From Alopecurus myosuroides (lineage: Eukaryota; Streptophyta; Magnoliopsida; Poales; Poaceae), in NCBI GenBank assembly GCA_028641055.1, contig CM054059.1:437622515-437686514 (forward strand): a stretch of 64,000 bases of DNA, in the 5' to 3' direction. Made by a program: the position numbers and the translations under genes. Below are positions 24,201 to 34,505 of this stretch, piece by piece. The stretch's first letter is position 1, and each line of letters starts with the position of its first letter. The notes under the pieces are model-generated. The model saw only the letters and a program-made list of their open reading frames with translations. It did no database searches and was not told the origin of the DNA.

Positions 24201-25584
24201 GGACCAACACCGGGTTTGCTAACCAAGTGGATATCTTGATCTCCCTGATGAATTTCGTAGCTAGCAATCTGTTTACTTCTTCTCCAAGCGCCTTTTGCTT
24301 GGGTTCTGAAAATCTTCGCGTGGTCTGTTTGATGGGTTTAGCGTCTGGAAAGACTTCGAGTGAGTGCTCGGCAAACTCCCTGGGTATTCCTGGCATATCT
24401 GAGGGCTACCAGGCGAAAATTTCCCAGTACTCACGGAGGAGTTTGACGAGCGCGCTTTCCTATGCTTGCGAGAGGGTTGTTGAGACCATCGCTGTCTTCG
24501 TAGAGTCTGTCGGGTGCACTTGATGCTTTCGGGTGTCGTTGTTGGCGCTAAATTCTAGCTCAGGCGCATTTTTCTTCGTGAGGGGCATCACGGAGTGATC
24601 CGTGGTCTTTGTCAGCTCTTGAAGTTCTTCGTGCATCCCGAAAGATTTTGCGATTTCATTGAACTCATTGTCGCATTTGTTGGATTTCTGAAAGTCTCCG
24701 TCAATGGTGATTACGCCATGTTCGCCAGGTAATTTGAGCTTCAAGTAGGCGTAGTGAGGTACTGCCATGAATCTGGCGAACGCTGTTCGACCCAAGATGG
24801 CGTGGTACTGTGAAGGCGAGTCGACAACTTCGAAGTCGAGGAACTCTCTCCTGTAGTTGCTCTGCGTGCCTAGCACAACTTCTAGGTTGATTGTTCCGAG
24901 TGGACGGACTGCCTTGCCTGGAACTATCCCGTGGAAGGATGTTTCTGATTCCGGGAGGCCGTCCAAGTTCTTGTTCATCCGACGGAGTGTATCCGCGTAG
25001 ATAATGTTGAGACCGCTGCCCCCATCCATGAATACGCGGGCTAAGTCGTAGTTGCCAATTTGCGCCTGGATGACGAGGGCGGCGTGTCCTGGTCGATAGA
25101 CTCATGGTGGGTGATCTTTCATCGAGAACGTGATTGGCTGGTCCGCCATTTTCAGGTACTCGGTCTTCGTTGGCGGTGTCTGCACTGCCATGCATAATTG
25201 CCTTGTGTTAGTCTTTTGAGCTCTGCGAGAGGGGCATACCTTCTGGATCATTGCGAGTTGTCCTGCCGGGTTCGGATACGCGTTTGCTCCGGCGTTCGGT
25301 GGTGCGGGTACTGCAGCTAGCGCCATGTTTGGATTTGCGGGTAGAGGTGGTGTTGGTGGTGGCGGCTGGAACCCTTGGTGTCCTCCTCCTGGAAGCGGCG
25401 GGTAATTTTGAGTGGAGGCAGATCTTTTCCTTGCGAGTGCGTCTGAGATGTCATGGAACTTTCGGCAATCCTTAAGCAAGTGTGTTGCCTTGGTTTTGCC
25501 CGTGCGCTTATCTGTGAATAGATGTAGCGAGCAGTATGCATCTAGGTCTTCCTCGGGGGATTTTCTTCGGCCTTTGGTCTCCAC
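21234..25584 (-). pseudogene. pol of the Tat element: PR-RT-RH1-RH2-INT, broken by stops and a frameshift
   Basis: Order on the minus strand: zinc-knuckle-like tail (about 25530-25440), protease (FMDGGSGLNI, about 25029-25000), reverse transcriptase (FLDAYSGYNQI; catalytic YVDDI at about 23880-23860), the usual RNase H (about 23500-23140), a second RNase H (MYFDGS near 23015, then SNNDAEYEALLHG, YGDSNLI), and integrase (zinc finger H..H..CDAC near 22160, core residues in GLDMVG, DNGTNF and ERSNG). The C-terminal domain ends at 21234. Lesions: in-frame TGA at about 25103, TAGs at about 24461 and 24407, and a frameshift near 22240 between GHHAS and KAFRAGFYW. All catalytic motifs are present, so decay is recent. 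Two RNase H domains mark the Tat lineage. Confidence 0.9.
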
Positions 25585-27494
25585 TCGCGATTTCCACGGC
25601 GACCGGAATCGCGGTTTCGAGTGAATTCCGCGGCGACCAACTCCTCTCTATCCTCATGATCGTGACGATCGTCATCGTGTGCGGGTGACGATGCTCTTTC
25701 GTTGCGCACCGCATCTTCTCCGTTAGCCCATTTTTCGGCTATGATCATTAGCTCCCCGATAGTCTTGGGTGCAGCTCTACCTAGCTCCTCTCGAAAAGCA
25801 GTTCTTCTGGCGCCTTTTGCGAAGGCTTCGATTGCTACTTCTTCTGAGATAGTTCCCGCGGTATTCCTGAGCGTGGTCCATCGCTGGATGTACTCGCGTG
25901 TGGACTCGCCACTCTTCTGCTTGCAGGCTCGTAGTTCTTCGATTGTAGCTGGCCTCTTGTAAGTCGACTGGAAATTTTTGCAGAAATCGCGGAGCAAATC
26001 ATCCCATGATGCGTAGCAAGATTTTGGTCTTCTTTCCAGCCAACTGCGGGCTGCGCCAGTAAGATGCAAATTGAGGTATTGCATAGCCGTGTTCTTGTTC
26101 CCACGTTGGCATTTTACTGCCGTGAGGTAGTCGCTTAGCCATTGAGAGGGCTCGAGTGAGCCGTCGTACTTCGTCACCTCCGTGCTGAGCTTGAACCTTT
26201 TGGGTAGAGGTGCTTCGTGGATGCTGCGAGCGAAACAGAGTGCTCCACAGGTTTCGTCATCCGAGGAGCCGGACGAAGAGCGCTCGCGATATCGCGAAGC
26301 CCTTGCCTTATCCACCCTTTTTTGAGCGAGATCTGATCGCGCGTCGTATCTTGGCGGGTCGCGGTCGTCATCTTTCCTTGGTTCCTTGCTTCGTTTTCTC
26401 GAGCGGCTGCTATGGTGCCGCGAGTTCCTGTCTCTCGGGCTTTCTTCACTGCTGCTTCGACTGTCGCCGCGGCGTCTAGCTTCTTTTCCTCGACCGCGGC
26501 GTGGTGACTTATCCCTCCTTGGTGAAGAGCTTCTGTGCCTGCGGGGTGTTTCTTTATCTTTCTCTTTCTCCCTTCGCTCCTTCTCCTGCTGCTCCTCGGC
26601 CTTCTTGCGATCGTGAGAGGCGAGCCTTGCAGCCGCCAATCCGAGTCCTTTTCGTATTTGCTTGTATTGCTCTGCCCGAGGGTCGCTTTCCGTCGGTTGG
26701 TTCATCTGCATGTAGGTTGCCGCGGCTAGAACCGCAGCAGCGGGAGTTTGCGGGTACACGTTGCCGTCGTCGTCGACTCGCATGAGAGAAGGAGTGGTTG
26801 ATCTGTTTGTTTCGGGTATGGATTCATCGTTCCTAGACGTGGATGCGTGTCCTTTCCTCGCGGGTCGGGTTCCAACCGAGGGTGTTACGGACAGCCCAGC
26901 TCGTCTCTGGCTTGACTCGTCCGCCGCTCTTCTTCGGCGGGCCAGATCTACCCGAGCATCTTTGATAATCGTGGCTGCTCTCACTAGGTGATAGTGGTAG
27001 GCAACCATGTCTTCGTGTGAGGATCCGGCTGCGGGTGGCTTGCTTGTTCGCATAGCTTCCTTCGCCCGTTTCCAGGATTCCCGCGAAACGCCGATTATAT
27101 TGCGCTCAGTCGCGCTGTGTTCTGTTTCCGAGCCTTGTTCCGATCCTGCCATGCAGACTTGAGCTAGTCGAAGCTCGTGCGTCCTAGGCTTAGGTCGAAG
27201 GTTTCCTTGGATTCTTGATGGTTCCTCTGTCGAGAGGGTGTGATAGTCGTTGGCGTTGAAGCGGATCGACTCGCCACTTTTCTCCAGGTAACGGCGTGAG
27301 TCGACAGCTCCAGATTCAGTCTCCGATTCATCCGAGAAGTGGAGGATCCCGTCCCTGTTTGTCACGAATTTTAGGCTCCCGAACGTCAGGGTGACGCTCT
27401 CCTCCATATCTTCGAATACCGGGCGCGATTCCGGCGAGTGCGGTGTGACCACGACAGATCCGATCCGTAAAGGATTGTTCGGAGCCGTAGTCAT
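25542..27494 (-). CDS. gag protein of the Tat element (650 aa)
   Basis: Open from ATG at 27494 to TAG at 25544-25542. It would form the virus-like particle that packages element RNA. Residues roughly 300-410 are a very charged stretch with many RS/SR and RD pairs. Residues about 445-590 form the retrotransposon gag domain (PF03732-like: AMQYLNLHLTGAARSWLERR ... RDFCKNFQ ... IEAFAKGARR). The zinc-knuckle-like tail (DAYCSLH ... HLLKDCRKF) is in a different frame, in the overlapping pol-side frame starting at 25584. So gag is truncated by a frameshift near 25570, or a programmed shift is used there. The start lies only 68 bases inside the LTR. Confidence 0.85.
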   Translation of the reverse strand: MTTAPNNPLRIGSVVVTPHSPESRPVFEDMEESVTLTFGSLKFVTNRDGILHFSDESETESGAVDSRRYLEKSGESIRFNANDYHTLSTEEPSRIQGNLRPKPRTHELRLAQVCMAGSEQGSETEHSATERNIIGVSRESWKRAKEAMRTSKPPAAGSSHEDMVAYHYHLVRAATIIKDARVDLARRRRAADESSQRRAGLSVTPSVGTRPARKGHASTSRNDESIPETNRSTTPSLMRVDDDGNVYPQTPAAAVLAAATYMQMNQPTESDPRAEQYKQIRKGLGLAAARLASHDRKKAEEQQEKERREKEKDKETPRRHRSSSPRRDKSPRRGRGKEARRRGDSRSSSEESPRDRNSRHHSSRSRKRSKEPRKDDDRDPPRYDARSDLAQKRVDKARASRYRERSSSGSSDDETCGALCFARSIHEAPLPKRFKLSTEVTKYDGSLEPSQWLSDYLTAVKCQRGNKNTAMQYLNLHLTGAARSWLERRPKSCYASWDDLLRDFCKNFQSTYKRPATIEELRACKQKSGESTREYIQRWTTLRNTAGTISEEVAIEAFAKGARRTAFREELGRAAPKTIGELMIIAEKWANGEDAVRNERASSPAHDDDRHDHEDREELVAAEFTRNRDSGRRGNREWRPKAEENPPRKT

Positions 27495-27562
27495 TGGATT
27501 CCAACGAGAGTTTGATGTCGATGAAGCCGAAGATGCCGGTGATCCAGCGCCCGCCGTTCCCC

Positions 27563-28042
27563 TGACTCAACAAATCCCTTCGATGAACCTATCGGGTTTC
27601 GATTAGGAGAACCCATGAGCGCTGGTGGAATCGTCGGCTAGACAGGGGGCGAGATTTACCCAGGTTCGGGGCCCTCGTAGAGGTAAAACCCTTACTCCTG
27701 CCTCTTGTCGATCTGTATTAAAGATTAGATCGGTTACAAAGGTTGTGCTCGAATCGAGAGTAGGTCTCGAGTTCAAGGCTTTTGGTCGTGCGGTATTGCT
27801 TGGTCCTCTCTCGGGGGCTCTCCTGGCCTTATATAGGCGGCCAGGTCTCGAGTTCTACCCAGAGAGGACTCCAACCCTAATTAGGTCGGTTACATGTTTT
27901 CTAACTTAACCCACAAGTTTAGTGCGGGTGGGCTTCACGTGGGCCTTCTGGAGTATTCCAAGGGCTCCTCTTCCTAGGCCTTCACCTTGGGCCTGAGAGG
28001 GGGTATCCTTATCCGCAGGATCCAGAATCCATATCTTCGTCA
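27563..28042 (-). repeat. 5' LTR of the Tat element
   Basis: 480 bp and the same length as the partner LTR. The five differences I find (near 27625, 27677, 27861, 27912 and 27976) are all C/T in element orientation. Confidence 0.9.
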
Positions 28043-29105
28043 CCCCTTCATCCTAAAACGCGAGGGGGTTTGTCATATTCCACAGAAACACAACAGAGCG
28101 TCGCCACCACCTCAAAACTCAATTCGGAGATCAGAAGTTTCTGTTCTGGCGCCCTGCCGGGACGTGGATTCGAAGGAGATCATCGCCATCGTTACCGCCA
28201 CATCTTCTCCGTAAACCATCCATGATTCCCCCATCCATGTGTGAATAAACACTGATGTAGGCTGAGAGAGATGGAAGGGATTGGATGAGATCGATCATGT
28301 AATAATGCCAGATTGTTAAGGCATAGTGCCTAGTATCCATGGTTCGTGTTTTCTACCGTTGTTGCAACTTGTTATTCTTAATGCTTGTCACTTTGGGCCC
28401 GAGTGCCATGATCTCAGACCTGAACATGTTATTGTTTCGTGAGTATAGTTATGTTTCTTGATCATATCTGCAAGTTGTTTACACATGTCATTGTCCGGAA
28501 CACGATGCCCCAAAGTGACAGAAATTGGGACAACCGGAGGGGATGGTTATGATGTGAGGATCACGTGTGTTCACGGAGTGCTAATGGTTTGCTCCGGTGC
28601 TTTATTAAAAGGAGCACCTTAATTACCAGTAGTTTCCCTTGAGGCCCCGCTGAAAACGGGCTGGTAGGACAAAACATGGTGTGCAAGTTTCTCATTGCGA
28701 GCACGTATGACTATATTGGAACACATGCCTATGGTTTGCCTAGAACTTGGATGCTTTATTATTATTATCTGCAATGCCCATGTTTAGATTATTACATGAC
28801 CTATCTTATCCATGCAACGCCCGTTCATCCATTCCCTATGCCTACGGTACTTTAATCCTGCTATTTTCCGTGATTGCTACTGCAGTTACTATTTTATTCA
28901 TGTTGTTATTTTACTACTACTGCTGCTATAAAACTGTTACCACTGATAAATTATTGCGAGCAAGTCTAATTTCAGGTGCAGCTGAATTGACAACTCAGTT
29001 GTTAAGGCTTATAAATATTATTTGGCTCCCCTTGTGTCGAATCAATAAATTTGGATTTTACTTCCCTCGAAGACTGTTGCGATCCCCTATACTTTTGGGT
29101 CATCA
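28043..29105 (+). mobile_element. 3' LTR of the Athila-like element, second part
   Basis: Resumes after the Tat LTR with 'ccccttcatcctaaaacgcg' and ends at ATACTTTTGGGTCATCA, a terminus typical of Triticeae Ty3 LTRs that start TGATACG. Confidence 0.7.
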
Positions 29106-30002
29106 CACATCCTCCATCTGTCACGTTTCTGTCACTCGAGCATAGATGCAAAGGAGGAATGAACCCACTATCGAGCATAAATACTCCCTCTTGGAGTTAC
29201 TAGTATCTACTTGGCCAGAGCATCTACTAACAACGGAGAGCATGCAAGATCATAAATAACATACACATGAATATAACATGATAGATTGATAATCACGAGA
29301 CGTAGCATTCAATAATCATCGAATCCCAGCAAACATAACATGTAGCATTACAATAAGATAATCTCGATCATGTAGGGCAGCTCACGAGATCTAAACATGA
29401 GGCATAAAGAGGAGAGAACAACCATCTAGCTACTTCTATGGACCCATAGTCCAAAGATGAACTACTCACGCATCACTCCGGAGGTGGGCATGGTGGTGTA
29501 GAGCCCTCCGATGATGATTTCCCCTACCGGCAGGGTGCCGGGTAGAACTCCAGAACCCTCCCAAACTCGGGTTGACGATGACAGCGGTCTCGGGTGTTTT
29601 TCGTGGAAAAGTGGGATGTTTTTACGGTTTACGCCTCAGGGGGAATAAATAGGCGAAAGGGCGATGGTGGTGGGCGCCCGAGGGGCCCACACCACCCCAT
29701 GGCGCGGCCAGGGGCGCGCCGCCCTATGGTGTGCCCCCCCTCCGGGTATCTTCGGGACTCCGTGGAACCTTCGGGAATCCTAAGACTTCTGGGCTTCGAA
29801 TTTTCCAATTTCGAAAATATTTCCAGAACAACTTTTCTGAAACTAAAAACAGCAGAAAACAGGAACTGGCTCTGTGGCATCTTCTCAATAGGTTAGTCCC
29901 AGGAAATCGATAAAAATGGCATAAAGTGTAAGGAAAACATGTAGCATATGGCATGAAAACAACATGGAACATCAGAAATTAAGGATACGTTTATGACGTA
30001 TC
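29106..30002 (-). mobile_element. Truncated LTR of another Ty3 element
   Basis: On the minus strand it starts TGATACGTCATAAACGTATC at 30002 and runs 897 bp before being cut by the Athila-like LTR end at 29105. Its first bases resemble the Athila-like LTR start, but the bodies differ, so it is a different family. It also interrupts the 5' LTR of the copia element, whose remainder starts at 30003. Confidence 0.65.
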
Positions 30003-33000
30003 ACCCCGCTGGAGCGAGGGAACGGAGGTCGTCATCAAGCCGTAAATGTGACCAATCACAAAAGCGTTGTCAGATTGCAGTGCACATCTTCACGATCTTG
30101 AGATCAATGTGTGTTCGACTACATCACCAACGAGATTTGATCTCGTAATGCTTTGTGTATTCGAGGGTATGTTCTTCTCAGACTCTCTCTATACATGTTG
30201 CTTACATCCTATAGATTAGATCTTGGCCCTTCATGTGTTCTTCGCGTAGGAAATTTTTTTGTTTTCTATGCTACGAACCCATCAGTGGTATGAGAGCCGG
30301 ATCTATACGTAGATATTTTGTACGGGTAAAACACACAGGTGTATGTGGGCGTTGCCGATCATGTTATTGCCTCCTTGAGTATTTTTTTGTCTTAGTGGGA
30401 TGAAGCGGCCCGGACTAACTTTACATGTCCATGTACATGGGACTTATCCCACGACTGACATGCAACCTTCATTGCATACGTGGCTCAGCGGGTCTCAAAC
30501 AACTCCCACTATAGTTAAGATCTAATCTACAACGGGTTTCCAATAATTTGTTCATCGCCATTGTGGTTCATGTTCGTAGGTATGAACAGTTCTATCTTCG
30601 AAAGCCCAAAACCACGTACAATATGCAAAAATAAATTAGAGACGTCTAACTTGTCTTTACAGGGCATGTGATGTGATATGATCAATGTTACAAATTTGAT
30701 GTATGAAATGATCTCTTTTGTAAATTATTGACATACTGGAAGGAGCCATATGGTTGTCTATTATTTATGGCATGCGTGTTGTATATCATATCCATGTGGA
30801 TGTTGTAATTTTGAGGGACAATCGAGATGGAGACACCACGGACCTTGGTGTCACGCCGGTGGGATGATGGATATTATACCATGATGCACAAGATGGAGAT
30901 CAAGTGCAAGAAGTACCATATCATATCACATTATTCAATCCTTTTATGCATCTTATTTTGTTTAGATAGCGACGGTAGCATTATAAGATGATCCCTCTCA
31001 CTTAATATCAAGATAATAATATGTTCTTCCTTAGTATGTTCATTAAGAAAGTTTGTCATTTTGAGACACCATGTGATGATTGAGTGTGATAGACTCAATG
31101 TTCACATACAACAGGTGCTGACGAGCCTAGCATGTACATACATGGCCTCAGAACACGCGCAAATACTACGGTTCTACTTGGCGAGCCTAGCATGTACAGA
31201 CATGGACTCGGAACACGTAACCGAAAGGTAAAGCATGAGTCATATGGATGATATGAAGAACATGTCGATATTCGCCTTTGCAGCTAGATAATCTCGCGTG
31301 ATGATCGGTTTTGGTGTAGCAAATTTGGTTTGTGTAATCACTAAAACGACTAGAGGGATGTTGTTTTTTAGTGTGAATTCATGTAGTAATTTTTGAATTA
31401 AATTCAACTTATTTTGTCACGAACAACCAATCAGAGTAAATTTGCATAAATTGTAGTAGTCATTAGCATCGACTATCTACCTTACACTTAGATTGTTAAT
31501 TGAGATATAACTGTTATGATCCGACAAAAACCATTTTTGACCGGTACCGTATTGGTCAAATTTAAAATTGAGTCCTATTGTAGATTTTTGGTATTACCTA
31601 CCTAACTCCATATGATTAATGATTGATTGATCTAGAGAGAAAATCATTACTACTTAGAATCCAGTGTCATGTTTGCGTCCATAATACTTGATCTTCAAAA
31701 GAATGTTTGATCAAGGAGCTGAAAAGAATTTTTTTCGGAAAAAAACGAGGAGTGAAAGATATATTGATATCTAGAACCTTGTTTGTGGCAACATGACTGG
31801 GTATAATTTAGTGTGATAATTTGTGCTTATATTATTCTAATATGCAATGACTGAAGACGCTGGGCGTTTGAATCTTCCAAGAAGTTGGGTGTTTATATTA
31901 TCCTCTAACTTCCTTTCTTCGAGCTATAGTAGTTTCATCACAAAATTGTTATGATGGGATAGATTAAAAGTATGGTTAAAAATTGTTTACTATACTTGGA
32001 GACTGCTAAGAGTAGAATCCGGAAGAATGCTAATAATATGGTGATATAAGTAGAATAATCAACTTCAAAATATGACTCAATGGTGATAGTATATGACTAA
32101 CACGCCAAGAAAAATGTTCTAGTTCGACTGGCATTGTTTGATGTTGAATGATTCTTCTGTAAAGGAAAGGGAATGTTGAAAATAGAATTACAAAAGGTAT
32201 ATGACAGAAAATAAAATATTTGGAAAAGTCCAGCTCGGGATATATGCTTGATATACAAGTTATAGATGTATTGCTGGTGAAGTATTTTGGGTGTTTTGAT
32301 ATCAGATTGGTTGGTGTGAATTGTCATACAAAGCAGCACAATGCAAGAAATACAAGGTACTACAAAGAACTAGTAAAATATGTGGTATCTATCACGATAA
32401 TAACGGAAATAAAGTGTTATTGTGTTCACTATCGTATCGAACCAAATCTTTGAGATTTATTTTAAGAACTTAATAAGTTGTTATTTTTTCCGGACTTTTG
32501 TGAGAACAAATAAGATTGTTAAAACTATGACCATATTCCATAATTGATGGATGAGTTAATATAAATCGTGTTGGTAAATTAAACATCCATTAGACTAAAT
32601 GATAAATGTCGCAAGAAGTAAAATTATAGAATTTCACTTAAATTGTGACACCGTCATTTTAATTCATATTGGAAAGGAAAACATGAAGGAACTCCATGTT
32701 GATGGACTTCCGAAGTCATTTTGTTTTTGAATAAATTGACGCTTCTAAGGCCTCTTCCAAAAGATGATTAAAACTATATTCATATGCCAAAGTAGAATGG
32801 ACGACTTGGAGATTATACATATTGATGTATATGGTGCATTATGTGTAGCCGTGTGTGATGGATTAATTTTCCTTCATCATATTCCACAGTTGATTTGATT
32901 ATATATATGAGTATATCTATTTAATGAGAAAGGGTTTGACATTTTTGAATTAGTTCAAAGTATTGTTAGTATGAATTAAAAAAAATCATCGTAACAAGAG

Positions 33001-33275
33001 AATCAAGTATTTATGATTGGATCATAAAGGATAGAGTTTGAGTTACGAGTTTAGCAAAACATCTGAGGAGTTACAGAATTGTTCTACAACTTATCCTTCT
33101 CGAAAACCCCACATAAGTATGGAGTGTTCGAGAGACATATTCGAACATTGTTGGACATGGTAAGATAAATAAAATGTCATTATATTTTTATAGTTTATAC
33201 ATTAAAGAGTACCACTTTTACACTAAAAAAAGTGCCATCATGATCCGTTGAAATTGACACCATATAAGTTATGGC

Positions 33276-34500
33276 TTGGGTAGTGACCCGATTAGTCTTT
33301 TCTTAAATTTTGGTATGCATTGCATGTGTAAAATGTTTACAGCCAAAATAGGATTAAGATATGTTTATAAGATTATCCCAAAGAAACCATTGGGAATTTC
33401 TCCTATCACCGAACCAAAGACAAATGTTGGTTGTCACAAAGGGTTGGTTTCTCGAGAAAATAGTTCTTGCGAAAAAAAAGTGAGTGGGAGGACAGTGCAA
33501 ACTCGACGATATTAGAGAATCTTTGTTATCATGTCAAGAGTAGCGTAGTACTGGAAATTGTTCTGGGGTTTCCTATTTTGACTAAGTAGAAGACACTATA
33601 TGCGTTGTAGATACTTTGAACGAGTTTGTGAACTGAACCACGAAGGTCGTAAAACTTTGTACTTAAACCAACTTGTAGGTTTGAGAATGAAGTGTTGTTT
33701 GACAACAAAGGGTCTGCAACTTATGAAGAAAACAAATGATGTGCCCTGAGTTCGTAAATTGGCTATGATTCATTATATACGAAATAGTATCCATGTATGA
33801 ATATCAAGTATGTGACTTGGTAGTCCTTTCGAAAGGCATGAAGCCTAACGATTGCAAACGGGTCTATATAGCAAGAAGACATGGATATTTACATCCATTG
33901 GAAGTTCGCTTTGTCGAAAATATGTTTTCGATGAAGTTCAAAGAGTTGACTATGACAAGATTCTGATCTTCCGTAGTGATACTTTAGTCTTTGCGGATAG
34001 TTCTAGGAAAAGTTACATATTTTGATATGGCAGTTGAATAACAAAACCAACTTTCCTCTCTACGAAGTTTGATCAAGGATGTGTACTTGACACGGTCTGA
34101 GAGTTTTGTAAAATTCAAAAGGTTGCTAGAAAGGTATGAAAACTTCAATGGTTGAAGTAAGCATAACGAAGTTGGAATCTTTACTTTAATCAAGTTATCA
34201 AAAGAGCTTGATTCCATCATGAACGGTAAAGATGCTTGTAGAGTTACAAGAAATTAAGTGGGAGCGTTAAGATATATTTCTAATACTTTATGTACATGAC
34301 ATAAAGTTAATTGGAAAATGTGTATTTTAAATTAACACGGTTAAGATTTCATATAGATGAAAGGCTTAGCCTATAGAGATATTGGGCATCGGTATCCATA
34401 GAGATAAAGTGAAGGGCCTGATATGGTTGAGCCAAGGTACATAGATGACGTGTTGAAGTAAGTCAATATTGAAACGACAAGAATGGGTTCTTGCCGCGTG
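33276..34500 (+). pseudogene. copia pol remnant (integrase end to RT)
   Basis: Fragments in shifting frames can be aligned by eye to copia pol. 'KKVSGRTVQ' (about 33478-33504) fits the integrase tail. 'CDLVVLPKGMKPNDCK' (about 33815-33860) fits the start of RT. 'ILGIGIHRDKVKGLIWLSQG' (34379-34440) fits the region after the RT core. No open frame longer than about 80 codons is left. The remnant resumes beyond the nested element. Confidence 0.65.
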
Positions 34501-34505
34501 GAAAT

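Larger units (their letters stand above)
15332..28042 (-). mobile_element. Tat-lineage Ty3/gypsy retrotransposon, complete ends, 12.7 kb
   Basis: Minus-strand element bounded by two 480-bp LTRs, each TGACGAAG...GAGTCA when read on the minus strand. The order is gag (27494-25542), pol (25584-21234), an antisense spliced gene on the plus strand (16983-20956), a polypurine tract (CGGGGGCTAC, next to 15811), and the 3' LTR. The two RNase H regions and the antisense gene before the 3' LTR mark the Tat (Retand/Ogre-type) lineage. The LTRs differ at 5 of 480 sites by my alignment, so the insertion is young. A clean 5-bp target duplication is not evident (ATCCC left, CCCCT right). No convincing primer-binding site was found in the 68 bases between 5' LTR and gag. 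Confidence 0.9.
9563..29105 (+). mobile_element. Athila-like Ty3/gypsy element, degenerate, interrupted by a Tat element
   Basis: Plus-strand element with gag-protease (9730-10988), a spacer, an ATHILA-ORF1-like gene (11920-13031), a long noncoding 3' region with a purine tract (GGAGGGAG, 15015-15022), and a 3' LTR that starts TGATACGTCC at 15024. The LTR is split at 15331/28043 by the Tat insertion and ends ...GGGTCATCA at 29105 (308 + 1,063 bp). RT, RNase H and integrase are absent, and no 5' LTR lies in the window. It is therefore a non-autonomous or deleted copy. Confidence 0.7.
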
